In this document: positions 8,230-15,828 of the stretch, one piece after another
Position numbering within the stretch: position 1 is the first letter of the stretch
How the letters are laid out: every line of letters starts with the position of its first letter
Assembly: GCA_021648525.1 (NCBI GenBank)
Contig: JAKISP010000040.1
Span: forward strand, 1-36,212
Direction: 5' to 3'
Source of the DNA: Gammaproteobacteria bacterium
Lineage (GTDB): Bacteria > Pseudomonadota > Gammaproteobacteria > SZUA-140
DNA: 36,212 nucleotides
Made by a program: the position numbers and the translations under genes
Notes under the pieces: model-generated
The model's database searches: none
What the model was told of the DNA's origin: nothing
What the model saw: the letters and a program-made list of their open reading frames with translations, nothing else

Positions 8230-10644
8230 ATTAAGACGAGGCTAAAAAAATTAATCAGTAATAAATGGTTGCTGGCTGTTCTGTTTTTTACCCTGGTGTC
8301 AGCCGTTTTTTCCTATAGCGCTCAGTCACCACCACACTCTATGGAGAACGATATTGAACTGGCATCATCATCGGCCTTGCTCGATGGCCCGGTGAAATTT
8401 GAGCAGCAGGTCAGACCGATTTTAGAGCGACGCTGTGTGGTCTGTCACGGTTGTTACGATGCCCCTTGTCAGTTGAAACTTTCATCCATTGAAGGCGTGC
8501 AACGTGGTGCTAGTGATGAGCGCATTTATGAGCCTCAACGTGTTACCACCATGCACCCGACACGTCTGTTTATTGATGCTAAAACAACGCAGCAGTGGCG
8601 TGAGCGTGGCTTTTCTCCTGTGCTGAATGAGGAGCAACAGAACCCCCATGATAATCTAAAAAACTCCGTGCTTTACCATCTGTTGCGACTGAAACAGCAG
8701 CATCCACAACCGACTCAGGATCAACTGCCAGAGAGCTTTACCCTGGGGCTTGATCGAGAGGAGAGTTGCCCGACACTGGAGTCAATTGAAGAATTCTCAC
8801 AAAAAAATCCGTTATGGGGGATGCCCTACGCGATGCCAAACCTTTCAGAATATGAGCATCGAACGCTGGTCTCGTGGTTGGCTCAGGGGGCATCGGCACC
8901 ATTGCCAGCCCGCCCTTCTTCTTCGGTGTTGCCTCAGATCAACCAGTGGGAGGGTTTTTTAAATCAGTCATCGAACAAACAACGCCTGGTCAGCCGTTAC
9001 CTGTACGAACATCTGTTCCATGCCCATATTCATTTTTCCGCCTCACCCGAGCGTGAATTTTATCGCCTGGTGCGTTCTGTTACGCCACCGGGCGTGGCGA
9101 TTGATGAAATCTCAACGCTGAGACCTTATGACTACCCCGGTGCTGAGCCATTCTACTATCGTTTGTTGAGGTACCAGCCCTCCATTGTGGCCAAGAATCA
9201 TATTGTTTATAAATTTTCTCCAGAGCGAATGCAACGTTACCGTGAACTCTTTTTAGCAGTGGATTACGAGGTTGACCAGCTGCCATCTTATGAGCCAAAA
9301 CGAGCGGCTAATCCCTTTAAAACCTTTGCCGCGATTCCAATGAAATCACGTTATCAATTTTTACTGGATGAGGCGCATTTTTTTATTAACGGTTTTATTA
9401 AAGGGCCGGTCTGCCGTGGTCAGATTGCATTGAATGTGATTGAAGATCGTTTTTGGGTGCTATTTTTTGATCCGGAGCAAGCGGTGATTACCAATAATTC
9501 GGCGTTCATCGGTGAGATGGCTGATGAACTACAGGTTCCGGCAGATGGTGGTAGTAATCTGGAGCTGCTAGGCATATGGACGGACTACTGGAAAGGTCAG
9601 CGGCGTTACATGGAGAAAAAACAGGCCTGGTTCAAGACCATTGGCACTCACGACCTGGATCATGCAGTGAATTTCATCTGGGACGGTGATGGTAATAATC
9701 CCAATGCGGCGTTGACTGTTTTCAGGCACTTTGATAGTGGCTCGGTGGCTTACGGTCTAGTGGGCGATAACCCAGAGACGACCTGGGTTATCGATTATCC
9801 ATTATTTGAACGGATTCATTATCTGTTGGTGGCTGGATTTGATGTTTACGGTAATTTAGGCCACCGATTGAGTGCTCGAATCTACATGGATTTTTTGCGT
9901 ATGGAGGGGGAGGATTATTTCCTCGCCTTTCTGCCGGTAAACCAGCGGAAGGCGATACGTGACTCCTGGTATGTCGGTCAACGTCGTAAAATTGATGAGC
10001 TGTTTTCTGCGCCGCAGGAGTGGTTGAGCACGGAGGCTGTCATCGGCTATCAGAGCGATGATCCTCAACAAGAGCTTTATCAGCAGATCAAGAGCAGGCT
10101 TGTTGATGCAGCACAGTTGGCAGAAGCGATGAACCACTGTGGCAGCATCAATTGTAAAATACCGGAACGCAGAACAACACGAGCAGACTTGGCCATGGAA
10201 AAAATTGCACAGCTGAAAGGCGAAAGCTTACACGCTTTTCCTGATGTTGCCTTTGTGCGAGTCAGATCAGACAAGCGGGAAGAGGATTTTGGTTACACAC
10301 TGATCCGTAATAAGGCTTATAAAAATGTCACCTCTTTTCTCGCGGATGAACATGAGCGAAATCGCGCTGACCTTGAAAAAGATTCAATGACTGTAGTGCC
10401 GTGGCTGGAAGGAGCCTACCCGAATCTATTTTTCTCCGTTGCGCTATCAGAGATTGATGTGTTTGCTAAACATTGTGCCTCTATTCGTAATCATGAAGAT
10501 TACAAAAGATTTGTTGATCAGTATGGTGTGAGGCGCACTCATCCCGAGTTCTGGCGGTTAGCCGACTGGTTTCAGGATGAGCTAGCGAGAAACAGGCCCA
10601 TTTTATCAGGGTTGTTTGATCTTAATCGTTATCAAAACCGTTAA
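8227..10644 (+). CDS. cti: fatty acid cis/trans isomerase (Cti family)
   Basis: Cti is a periplasmic cytochrome-c-like enzyme that converts cis to trans unsaturated fatty acids of membrane phospholipids, stiffening the membrane against solvents, heat or metals. The 805-residue product (Pseudomonas Cti is about 766) has an N-terminal signal/anchor (LLAVLFFTLVSAVFS, residues 15-29), then the haem-binding CVVCHGC at 70-76 followed by YDAPCQLKL, the hallmark of the family. It continues with DEAHFFINGFIKGPVCRGQIALNVI and other segments I associate with Cti. The enzyme needs no ATP, and known versions are constitutive. It stands alone; neither neighbour is related. The start is GTG 8227 with AGGGG upstream. 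The identification is strong; only the N-terminal limit is open to doubt. Confidence 0.93.
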   Translation: MIKTRLKKLISNKWLLAVLFFTLVSAVFSYSAQSPPHSMENDIELASSSALLDGPVKFEQQVRPILERRCVVCHGCYDAPCQLKLSSIEGVQRGASDERIYEPQRVTTMHPTRLFIDAKTTQQWRERGFSPVLNEEQQNPHDNLKNSVLYHLLRLKQQHPQPTQDQLPESFTLGLDREESCPTLESIEEFSQKNPLWGMPYAMPNLSEYEHRTLVSWLAQGASAPLPARPSSSVLPQINQWEGFLNQSSNKQRLVSRYLYEHLFHAHIHFSASPEREFYRLVRSVTPPGVAIDEISTLRPYDYPGAEPFYYRLLRYQPSIVAKNHIVYKFSPERMQRYRELFLAVDYEVDQLPSYEPKRAANPFKTFAAIPMKSRYQFLLDEAHFFINGFIKGPVCRGQIALNVIEDRFWVLFFDPEQAVITNNSAFIGEMADELQVPADGGSNLELLGIWTDYWKGQRRYMEKKQAWFKTIGTHDLDHAVNFIWDGDGNNPNAALTVFRHFDSGSVAYGLVGDNPETTWVIDYPLFERIHYLLVAGFDVYGNLGHRLSARIYMDFLRMEGEDYFLAFLPVNQRKAIRDSWYVGQRRKIDELFSAPQEWLSTEAVIGYQSDDPQQELYQQIKSRLVDAAQLAEAMNHCGSINCKIPERRTTRADLAMEKIAQLKGESLHAFPDVAFVRVRSDKREEDFGYTLIRNKAYKNVTSFLADEHERNRADLEKDSMTVVPWLEGAYPNLFFSVALSEIDVFAKHCASIRNHEDYKRFVDQYGVRRTHPEFWRLADWFQDELARNRPILSGLFDLNRYQNR

Positions 10645-11132
10645 GGTTCTTCTGTTCCTGACGAAGAAATATCGCGAAGGTAGCATGCAGGGCGATGGTC
10701 AAAAGAGAGTGGGTGTGAAGAAGAAGCGAGCAATCAATGATTGTGAGTTAACAGAAAATGTACGTATTAAAAAGAGAATGATCTCCTGAAAAATTGGCAA
10801 TGGCCTCTGGCGAAGGCATATCAGGGCGATCTGGATTCATCAAAGATTAATGGAAAGTAGCAATGTCTGGCCACAGTGATGTGGCCAATCGTCCAGTGTA
10901 TTGCACGGATAATGCTTTTTGCGTGATGCATTAATCAATTTTATAACATGGTAAGATTGCACTCAGGTCTGGATTATATGTCGCCGGTAGAATATGAGCA
11001 ACGCGCAGGGTGAATAGTCTGGTGTTCATTTTATCGGGGAAAGATCAGGTATTGTCACAATTTGTTTCCTGCAAGTTCAGCGCGCCGCTGCTAAATTAAA
11101 ACGTTATATTTTAAACGGAATTCTTAGACCAT
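10645..11132. other. 488-bp intergenic stretch, no gene seen
   Basis: No coding segment with a plausible start, length or similarity was found on either strand. It contains one strong inverted repeat at 10868-10887 (listed separately) and becomes AT-rich towards the SGNH gene at 11133. The promoter of the SGNH/acyltransferase pair should lie in its last 100 bp, but I cannot mark it with confidence. Confidence 0.5.
10868..10887. repeat. perfect 8-bp inverted repeat with GTGA loop
   Basis: TGGCCACA (10868-10875), loop GTGA, TGTGGCCA (10880-10887). The stem is perfect and the RNA loop would be a GNRA tetraloop, but no T-tract follows, so it is not a standard terminator. It may be a protein-binding site, a REP-like unit or an RNA stability element for the cti message. 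No second copy was noticed in the window. Confidence 0.5.
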
Positions 11133-11849
11133 ATGAAAACTGTAGTTGTCATTTATCTTCTGCTTGTCCATATTTTTGTAGGCATCGCTATTGTAAAAAC
11201 GGATATTATTGCTCGTTTCCAGGTCAAACTAGGGTATGAAGTAACAAGTGATGAACTGACTCCCCATTATCGTGAGATGTTAGCCTTTCAAAAAAGAATC
11301 GATAAAAACATACCAGGTAAGTCATTGATTTTTATAGGTGATAGCCTTACTCAGGGCCTTGCTGTCATAGCGGTATCTCCACAATCCATCAATTATGGAA
11401 TCGGTCAGGATACAACTGTTGGCGTATTAAAAAGAATACCTTTTTATCGTTCTATCCTGAAATCGAAGGCGGTAATAATTGCGATAGGTATTAATGATTT
11501 AAAGAGAAGAAGTAATGATGAAATAGTAAAGAACTATCTGGATATAGTAGGCTTAATTCCCAAAAACATACCGGTATTATTGAGTGCGGTTCTTGCGGTG
11601 GATGAAGTGGCTAGTGGTAGAGCTGGGTTCAATGAAAGAATAAAAAAATTAAATGGCAGTCTGGAAGATATATGCAAAAATAGTCACAGATTGCACTTCT
11701 TGAACATTTCTAAGTTAGTTGTCAACTCTGATGGGAATCTTTCAACTGATTATCATCTTGGTGATGGTGTACATCTTAATGGCCTGGGAAATAAAATATG
11801 GATTGCCGAGTTAAAAAAATATATTAAAATAATGGCTAAGAAAGAATAA
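11133..11849 (+). CDS. membrane-anchored SGNH/GDSL hydrolase
   Basis: A 238-residue SGNH-fold esterase or acyltransferase. An N-terminal hydrophobic helix (VVVIYLLLVHIFVGIAIV) acts as signal or anchor, so the catalytic domain faces the periplasm. Block I is GDSLT (69-73, nucleophile S71), block III GIND (119-122) and block V DGVHLN (211-216, catalytic Asp and His). The stop overlaps the start of the next gene (TAATG), which encodes an acyltransferase-3 membrane protein. In many O-acetyltransferases of the OafA type these two domains are fused, so here they probably work as a split pair: the membrane protein passes an acyl group across the membrane and the SGNH protein transfers it to a glycan. 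The region is AT-rich with many ATA/AGA codons, unlike the genes before it. Confidence 0.85.
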   Translation: MKTVVVIYLLLVHIFVGIAIVKTDIIARFQVKLGYEVTSDELTPHYREMLAFQKRIDKNIPGKSLIFIGDSLTQGLAVIAVSPQSINYGIGQDTTVGVLKRIPFYRSILKSKAVIIAIGINDLKRRSNDEIVKNYLDIVGLIPKNIPVLLSAVLAVDEVASGRAGFNERIKKLNGSLEDICKNSHRLHFLNISKLVVNSDGNLSTDYHLGDGVHLNGLGNKIWIAELKKYIKIMAKKE

Positions 11850-12997
11850 TGGAGAGTAATAAAGTGGGCTTTAAAACAAAAGAACCGAGTGACTATATTG
11901 ACCAGTTAACCTGGCTGAGAGGCATCGCGGCATTTTTTGTGATAGTTTCACATACAGTACGTGCAACAGAGGTTAAATATGGCTCAAATGATGAAATAAG
12001 CAACTTTCTTCTTATGTCGTTGCTGGATTTGGGCAGTTTTGGGGTGGTACTTTTCTTTGTCCTGAGTGGATGCACATTGTATATAAGCAGCTCGGATAAA
12101 GTCAGGCATAAGGAAATTATAACCTTTTATATAAAGCGTTTTTTTAGAATATGGCCAGCATTCGTTGTTTCCCTGGTTTTATATATTGGTTTTAGTTTTA
12201 TTTTTTCTGCTTTATATATTAACCCACAAGGTCATTGGGTAGAAAAACAGTTTCTATCTCAGGCTTCAATTTATGATGTATTTTCATACTTATCTTTTAC
12301 ATTCAATATTACTGGGCCAGGAGGGCTTTTTAATAATGCCTATTGGAGTTTGCCTGTCGAATTTCAATATTATATTATTTTTCCTGTCATAGTTGCTTCA
12401 CTTAGATATGGTGTTCTTGGGCCAGTAGTTATAGGGGTATCACTATTTTTGTTCCCCAGGCTCGGTTTTTTTGATTTTGATAACAACATTGTATTTACGT
12501 TAGCCTTTAGTTTTTGTGGTGGCGTTTTAGTTGGTTACATATATAAGAAAACAAAATTCCGTATAAAATCTTTTACTGGAATTATTATATTGGCTATTCT
12601 TGTTGGCATTGTTTCAGCTATAACTAATTCCTATATTGTACTGCCTGATATTCCTGTTGTATCTGGAAAATGGAATTGGTATGGGGGTATCGCAATAATT
12701 ACAGTCTTTGTGGCGCTGGTAACAAAAATAAACCTCTACAACAGTATTGAAATGTTCCTTAAGCACTATGGGACAATTTCGTATAGCACGTACCTGTATC
12801 ATAATATTTTTATAGCAATCGCTGTTTTATTTATTATTCATTTCGAAATATATGATAGTAGTTTACGATTATTTATTACCTTCTTTTTTACGTTGATTGC
12901 AAGTTATTTTTGTGCAATCGCATCCTATATGTATATTGAAAAACCCTCTATTGAATTGGGTAGAAGTATCATAAAAAAATATAATAACTTAGGTTAG
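11849..12997 (+). CDS. acyltransferase-3 family membrane protein (OafA-like)
   Basis: A 382-residue integral membrane O-acyltransferase (acyltransferase 3 family), which typically moves acetyl groups from cytosolic acetyl-CoA onto surface polysaccharides. The first helix holds the conserved LTWLRGIAAFFVIVSHTVRA with the catalytic-type His, followed by SFGVVLFFVLSGCTLY and the FYIKRFFRIWPAF arginine-rich loop, all typical of the family. About ten helices follow. The C-terminus is short (EKPSIELGRSIIKKY) with no fused SGNH domain; that activity is supplied by the upstream gene, with which it overlaps by one base. Base composition is strongly AT-rich, suggesting recent acquisition. It is separated from the glycan cluster by mobile-element debris, so a link to that glycan is plausible but unproven. 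Confidence 0.88.
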   Translation: MESNKVGFKTKEPSDYIDQLTWLRGIAAFFVIVSHTVRATEVKYGSNDEISNFLLMSLLDLGSFGVVLFFVLSGCTLYISSSDKVRHKEIITFYIKRFFRIWPAFVVSLVLYIGFSFIFSALYINPQGHWVEKQFLSQASIYDVFSYLSFTFNITGPGGLFNNAYWSLPVEFQYYIIFPVIVASLRYGVLGPVVIGVSLFLFPRLGFFDFDNNIVFTLAFSFCGGVLVGYIYKKTKFRIKSFTGIIILAILVGIVSAITNSYIVLPDIPVVSGKWNWYGGIAIITVFVALVTKINLYNSIEMFLKHYGTISYSTYLYHNIFIAIAVLFIIHFEIYDSSLRLFITFFFTLIASYFCAIASYMYIEKPSIELGRSIIKKYNNLG

Positions 12998-13069
12998 ATC
13001 ACGAGAGTGACGAGGCAGGAGGAGCGATCCGCGACCTGAACCGAGGTCCGGCCTTAGTGATGACCGCAT

Positions 13070-13201
13070 GACTCAATCAGGCTGCTGGGGTATGCCCGAC
13101 GCAAGTTTATCGATGCTCAGAAAGCCGCCGTAGGAAAAACCAGGCGAACAGGTAAAGCTGATGTTGCCATCGGGGGCTTATCGGGTGAGTATGTGGTCTA
13201 A
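13070..13201 (+). pseudogene. IS66-family transposase (TnpC) remnant
   Basis: In one frame 13073-13087 reads QSGCW, and after a frameshift at the GGGG run the next frame reads YARRKFIDAQKAA (13091-13129) and then GKADVAIG (to about 13169) before a stop at 13199. This corresponds to the GCWAHARRKF-DA-KA segment of the IS66 DDE transposase. Only about 45 codons survive, with a frameshift and no terminal repeats, so it is a dead fragment. Confidence 0.65.
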
Positions 13202-13497
13202 ACGGGCTGTAATAACCGAGTATATAATCAGTGATATGTACCATGTTTTTCCTCGTTAAATGAGCGATAAGCAATCTCTGGGAGCCTACTTCTGGAAGTT
13301 AGCATGGTTTAATCATGGCCCCAAAGTGGAGTGTATCTCGGCCCTCCTAGCGTGTATCCGCGAGTCAACGGAATCAATTTTCCTCTGTTTAGTCGTCATG
13401 CGAGGCCTGGATTACGGTGATGATAAAAAACTGCATCGTCTGAATCAGCGCCTGGCAGGCTCTATATTATTGTTAGTGTCACGCTGTATTCTATTAT

Positions 13498-13637
13498 GTA
13501 GGCCTCTGCACGATTGCTCTTTTGTCCTCTGTCGGTGTTAAAAGGGGCCTCAATCGGTTATTGATAGCGGTAAACGCCCTCATTTCGTGCGATTCTCCCT
13601 TGCCAGAGACTAAAATTTCTGCTCGTGCAAAGGTCTC
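13498..13637. mobile_element. MITE-like element, copy 1 (140 bp, 5-bp target duplication ATTAT)
   Basis: The right end is CTCGTGCAAAGGTCTC (13622-13637) and the left end is GTAGGCCTCTGCACGA (13498-13513); they are imperfect inverted repeats of each other. The element is flanked on both sides by ATTAT (13493-13497 and 13638-13642), a clear 5-bp target-site duplication. It aligns along its length, in the same orientation, with the element at 34195-34333. It has no coding capacity, so it would have been moved by a transposase encoded elsewhere. Confidence 0.75.
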
Positions 13638-13764
13638 ATTATATTCAACCCTTATATATTATATACTTTGTTGTTTTTGTGATGCTCAGGTCTGCATAAA
13701 GTCGTGTGTGGCTATCGACAATGAAAACCTGGGTTGTCATTAGCGTGCTTAATCGGGGGTGGGG

Positions 13765-14583
13765 ATGGGTAGAGATCGTTCGTTTGTATTAGTTGATGCT
13801 CATGTGCATTTTCAGGATTGCTTTAATATGGCTCAATTTTTTCATAGCGCACACAAAAACTTCCAGCAGGCCGCTGATAAACTAGATGGTGAGTATACGG
13901 CTCTTATTATTTTGACTGAGGTCTCTGGGGTGCATTATTTTAGGCAGTTGAAAGAGATGTGTGCTAAGGCTGAGTTAATCCAGGATGATGTTTATGGTAA
14001 CTGGTCATTTCGGGCAACATTAGAAGATTGTTCACTTGAAGTTGTTGGCGATAAAGGGGCGTCATTAATCGTTGTCGCGGGCCGCCAGATAGTGACTAAG
14101 GAAAAGCTAGAGGTGCTTGCTTTATTTTCTGATGAGGAATTCCCTGAAGGTGAGGCGTTGACCGAGACCATTGAAAGAATAAAGGCGGCTGAGGCTCTTC
14201 CTGTTATACCCTGGGGTGTTGGGAAATGGTTAGGTGCGCGTGGAAAGTTATTAGCTAAGTTTATAACATCAGCGGATGCCGACGGTGTTTTTCTTGGGGA
14301 TAATGGTGGACGTCCAACGATGTGGGGAATGCCGAGTCATTTTAAGCAAGGCGAAGAAAAGGGGATGCTGGTATTGCCAGGGACAGACCCATTACCATTG
14401 GCGAAAGAGGTTGAGCGAGTGGGTAGTTTTGGTTTTTTTCAGACAGAAAAACTTGCTTCTGACAGCCCAGCAGCTGAATTAATGGCGAGGCTATTGGCGT
14501 TAAATGCGGTAGTGTCATCATATGGCAGGCTGCGGGCGCCCTTCTCTTTTGTAAAAGATCAGCTTGGAATTCGTTTGAAATAA
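13765..14583 (+). CDS. PHP-like (polymerase/histidinol-phosphatase-type) metal-dependent hydrolase-like protein
   Basis: A 272-residue soluble protein. The N-terminal LVDAHVHFQDCF carries the HxH motif that opens PHP and amidohydrolase-type metal sites. GRQIVTKEKLEVLALF near residues 112-127 resembles the second PHP motif, and LPGTDPLPL near 212 lies where PHP proteins have a GSDaH motif, but here the His is missing, so the metal site may be reduced or altered. WGVGKWLGARG and DGVFLGDNGGRP are distinctive. The start ATG 13765 follows a GGGGGT purine stretch; GTG 13759 is the alternative. As first gene of the glycan cluster, it may be a phosphatase or a sugar-processing enzyme; this is inference. 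I do not recognise a characterised homologue. Confidence 0.55.
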   Translation: MGRDRSFVLVDAHVHFQDCFNMAQFFHSAHKNFQQAADKLDGEYTALIILTEVSGVHYFRQLKEMCAKAELIQDDVYGNWSFRATLEDCSLEVVGDKGASLIVVAGRQIVTKEKLEVLALFSDEEFPEGEALTETIERIKAAEALPVIPWGVGKWLGARGKLLAKFITSADADGVFLGDNGGRPTMWGMPSHFKQGEEKGMLVLPGTDPLPLAKEVERVGSFGFFQTEKLASDSPAAELMARLLALNAVVSSYGRLRAPFSFVKDQLGIRLK

Positions 14584-14661
14584 AGCGTTAACTCTTTATT
14601 GGTTTACGTGACGATCTGTTAGAAATCATTAGAAATTGAATTGAATGTTAGAGGCTATACT

Positions 14662-15828
14662 ATGAAGATTCTTGTAATGGCTCCCCACCCGTTTTACCAG
14701 GAACGAGGGACGCCGATTGCCGTTGACTTACTTTTAAAGGCATTAAGTGAACGAGGTGATGAGGTTGACTTGCTGACCTTTCATGAGGGCAGTGATCGAT
14801 CATATCCAGGCTTAAGGATCGAAAGAATTAAGCCCTGGTTTCCAGTTGGGGCGATAAAACCGGGCTTTTCATTTAAAAAACTTCTTTGTGATGTTCATAT
14901 GATGGCCCGTTTCACCTATTTCATGTTGACCAGAAAATATGATGTTGTACATGCAGTAGAAGAATCTTCTTTCATGGCGCTCATTTTATGCCCATTAAGG
15001 AGGGTGCCTTTTATTGTTGATATTGATTCATCAATGACGACACAGTTGGTCGATAAGTTCTGCTGGTTACGCCGCGTGGAAAAGCCTCTGGCCTTTTTTG
15101 AAAGTTTACCGATTAGATTTGCAGCTGTTGTTGTGCCGGTATGTGATGCGCTAGCTAATGATGTTCGAAAATATCGTACTAAAAACATGGTTGTATTAAA
15201 GGATATATCGCTTGTTCAACCTCATGATGATGCAGAGAGAGGTCAATCCCTGAGGAAAGAGCTTGAGATTGACAGTGATAAAATTATGTTGATGTACATA
15301 GGTAATCTTGAGTCGTATCAGGGGATCGATTTATTGCTCAAAAGCTTTCAGCTTACGCTAGAGACAACGGCGGGTTGTGTTCTGGTTATTATTGGTGGTT
15401 CTGACGCTGATATTGAAAAGTATAAAGGGATTGTTAGCGCCTCAGAGGCTGGTGATAATGTACTGATTGTCGGGCGACGTCCGGTGAAAAATATTGGCCA
15501 GTATATGTCTCAGGCCGACATCCTGGTTTCACCCCGTATTCATGGCGTTAATACACCGATGAAAATCTATAGCTATCTTGACTCCGGAACGGTTGTGTTA
15601 GCCACCCGATTACCAACGCATACACAAGTGATGAGCAGTGAAACTGGTATGTTGTCTGAACCATTGGAACGTGAATTTTCTAATGGGATGTCTGCGCTCA
15701 TTTCTGATGCGCCACTGCGAGCTAAGCTTGCGGAAAACGCAAAGGTTTTTATTGAAAAAGAACACAGCTACGTGGCGTTTAAATCCCGTGTTGATGAAAT
15801 ATATACGTTGGTAGAACCGCGTTTATGA
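14662..15828 (+). CDS. GT4-family glycosyltransferase
   Basis: A 388-residue GT-B retaining glycosyltransferase, likely cytosolic at the inner membrane face and adding a sugar to a lipid-linked glycan. The N-terminal domain opens with MKILVMAPHPFYQERGTPIA, typical of family 4 enzymes with a flexible GTP loop. The C-terminal nucleotide-binding domain starts near MLMYIGNLESYQGIDLLL and contains DILVSPRIHGVNTPMKIYSYL, the donor-binding region. The usual E-x7-E motif is changed here to a HGVNTPMKI form found in a subset of this family. ATG 14662 was preferred to TTG 14641 because GAGG lies 7 nt upstream. The stop overlaps the next start by ATGA. Donor and acceptor cannot be read from sequence. 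Confidence 0.85.
   Translation: MKILVMAPHPFYQERGTPIAVDLLLKALSERGDEVDLLTFHEGSDRSYPGLRIERIKPWFPVGAIKPGFSFKKLLCDVHMMARFTYFMLTRKYDVVHAVEESSFMALILCPLRRVPFIVDIDSSMTTQLVDKFCWLRRVEKPLAFFESLPIRFAAVVVPVCDALANDVRKYRTKNMVVLKDISLVQPHDDAERGQSLRKELEIDSDKIMLMYIGNLESYQGIDLLLKSFQLTLETTAGCVLVIIGGSDADIEKYKGIVSASEAGDNVLIVGRRPVKNIGQYMSQADILVSPRIHGVNTPMKIYSYLDSGTVVLATRLPTHTQVMSSETGMLSEPLEREFSNGMSALISDAPLRAKLAENAKVFIEKEHSYVAFKSRVDEIYTLVEPRL

Larger units (their letters stand above)
12998..13764. other. 767-bp mobile-element debris zone without an intact gene
   Basis: This stretch separates the acyltransferase pair from the glycan cluster. It contains an IS66-type transposase remnant (13070-13201) and a MITE-like element (13498-13637), both listed separately. 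Open frames at 13260-13541 (93 codons) and 13522-13743 exist but cross the MITE boundary, have no recognisable similarity or ribosome site, and I do not call them genes. The last 100 bp are AT-rich and should hold the promoter of the cluster. Confidence 0.6.

Noticed and set aside
13260-13541. 93-codon open frame upstream of the glycan cluster
   Set aside because: It runs into the left end of the MITE-like element, has no good ribosome site and resembles nothing I know; chance or decayed.
13522-13743. 73-codon open frame through MITE copy 1
   Set aside because: It covers a non-coding mobile element and lacks similarity to known proteins.
14641-14661. Upstream TTG start for the first glycosyltransferase
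   Set aside because: ATG 14662 has a ribosome site at the right distance and begins the family's typical first strand.
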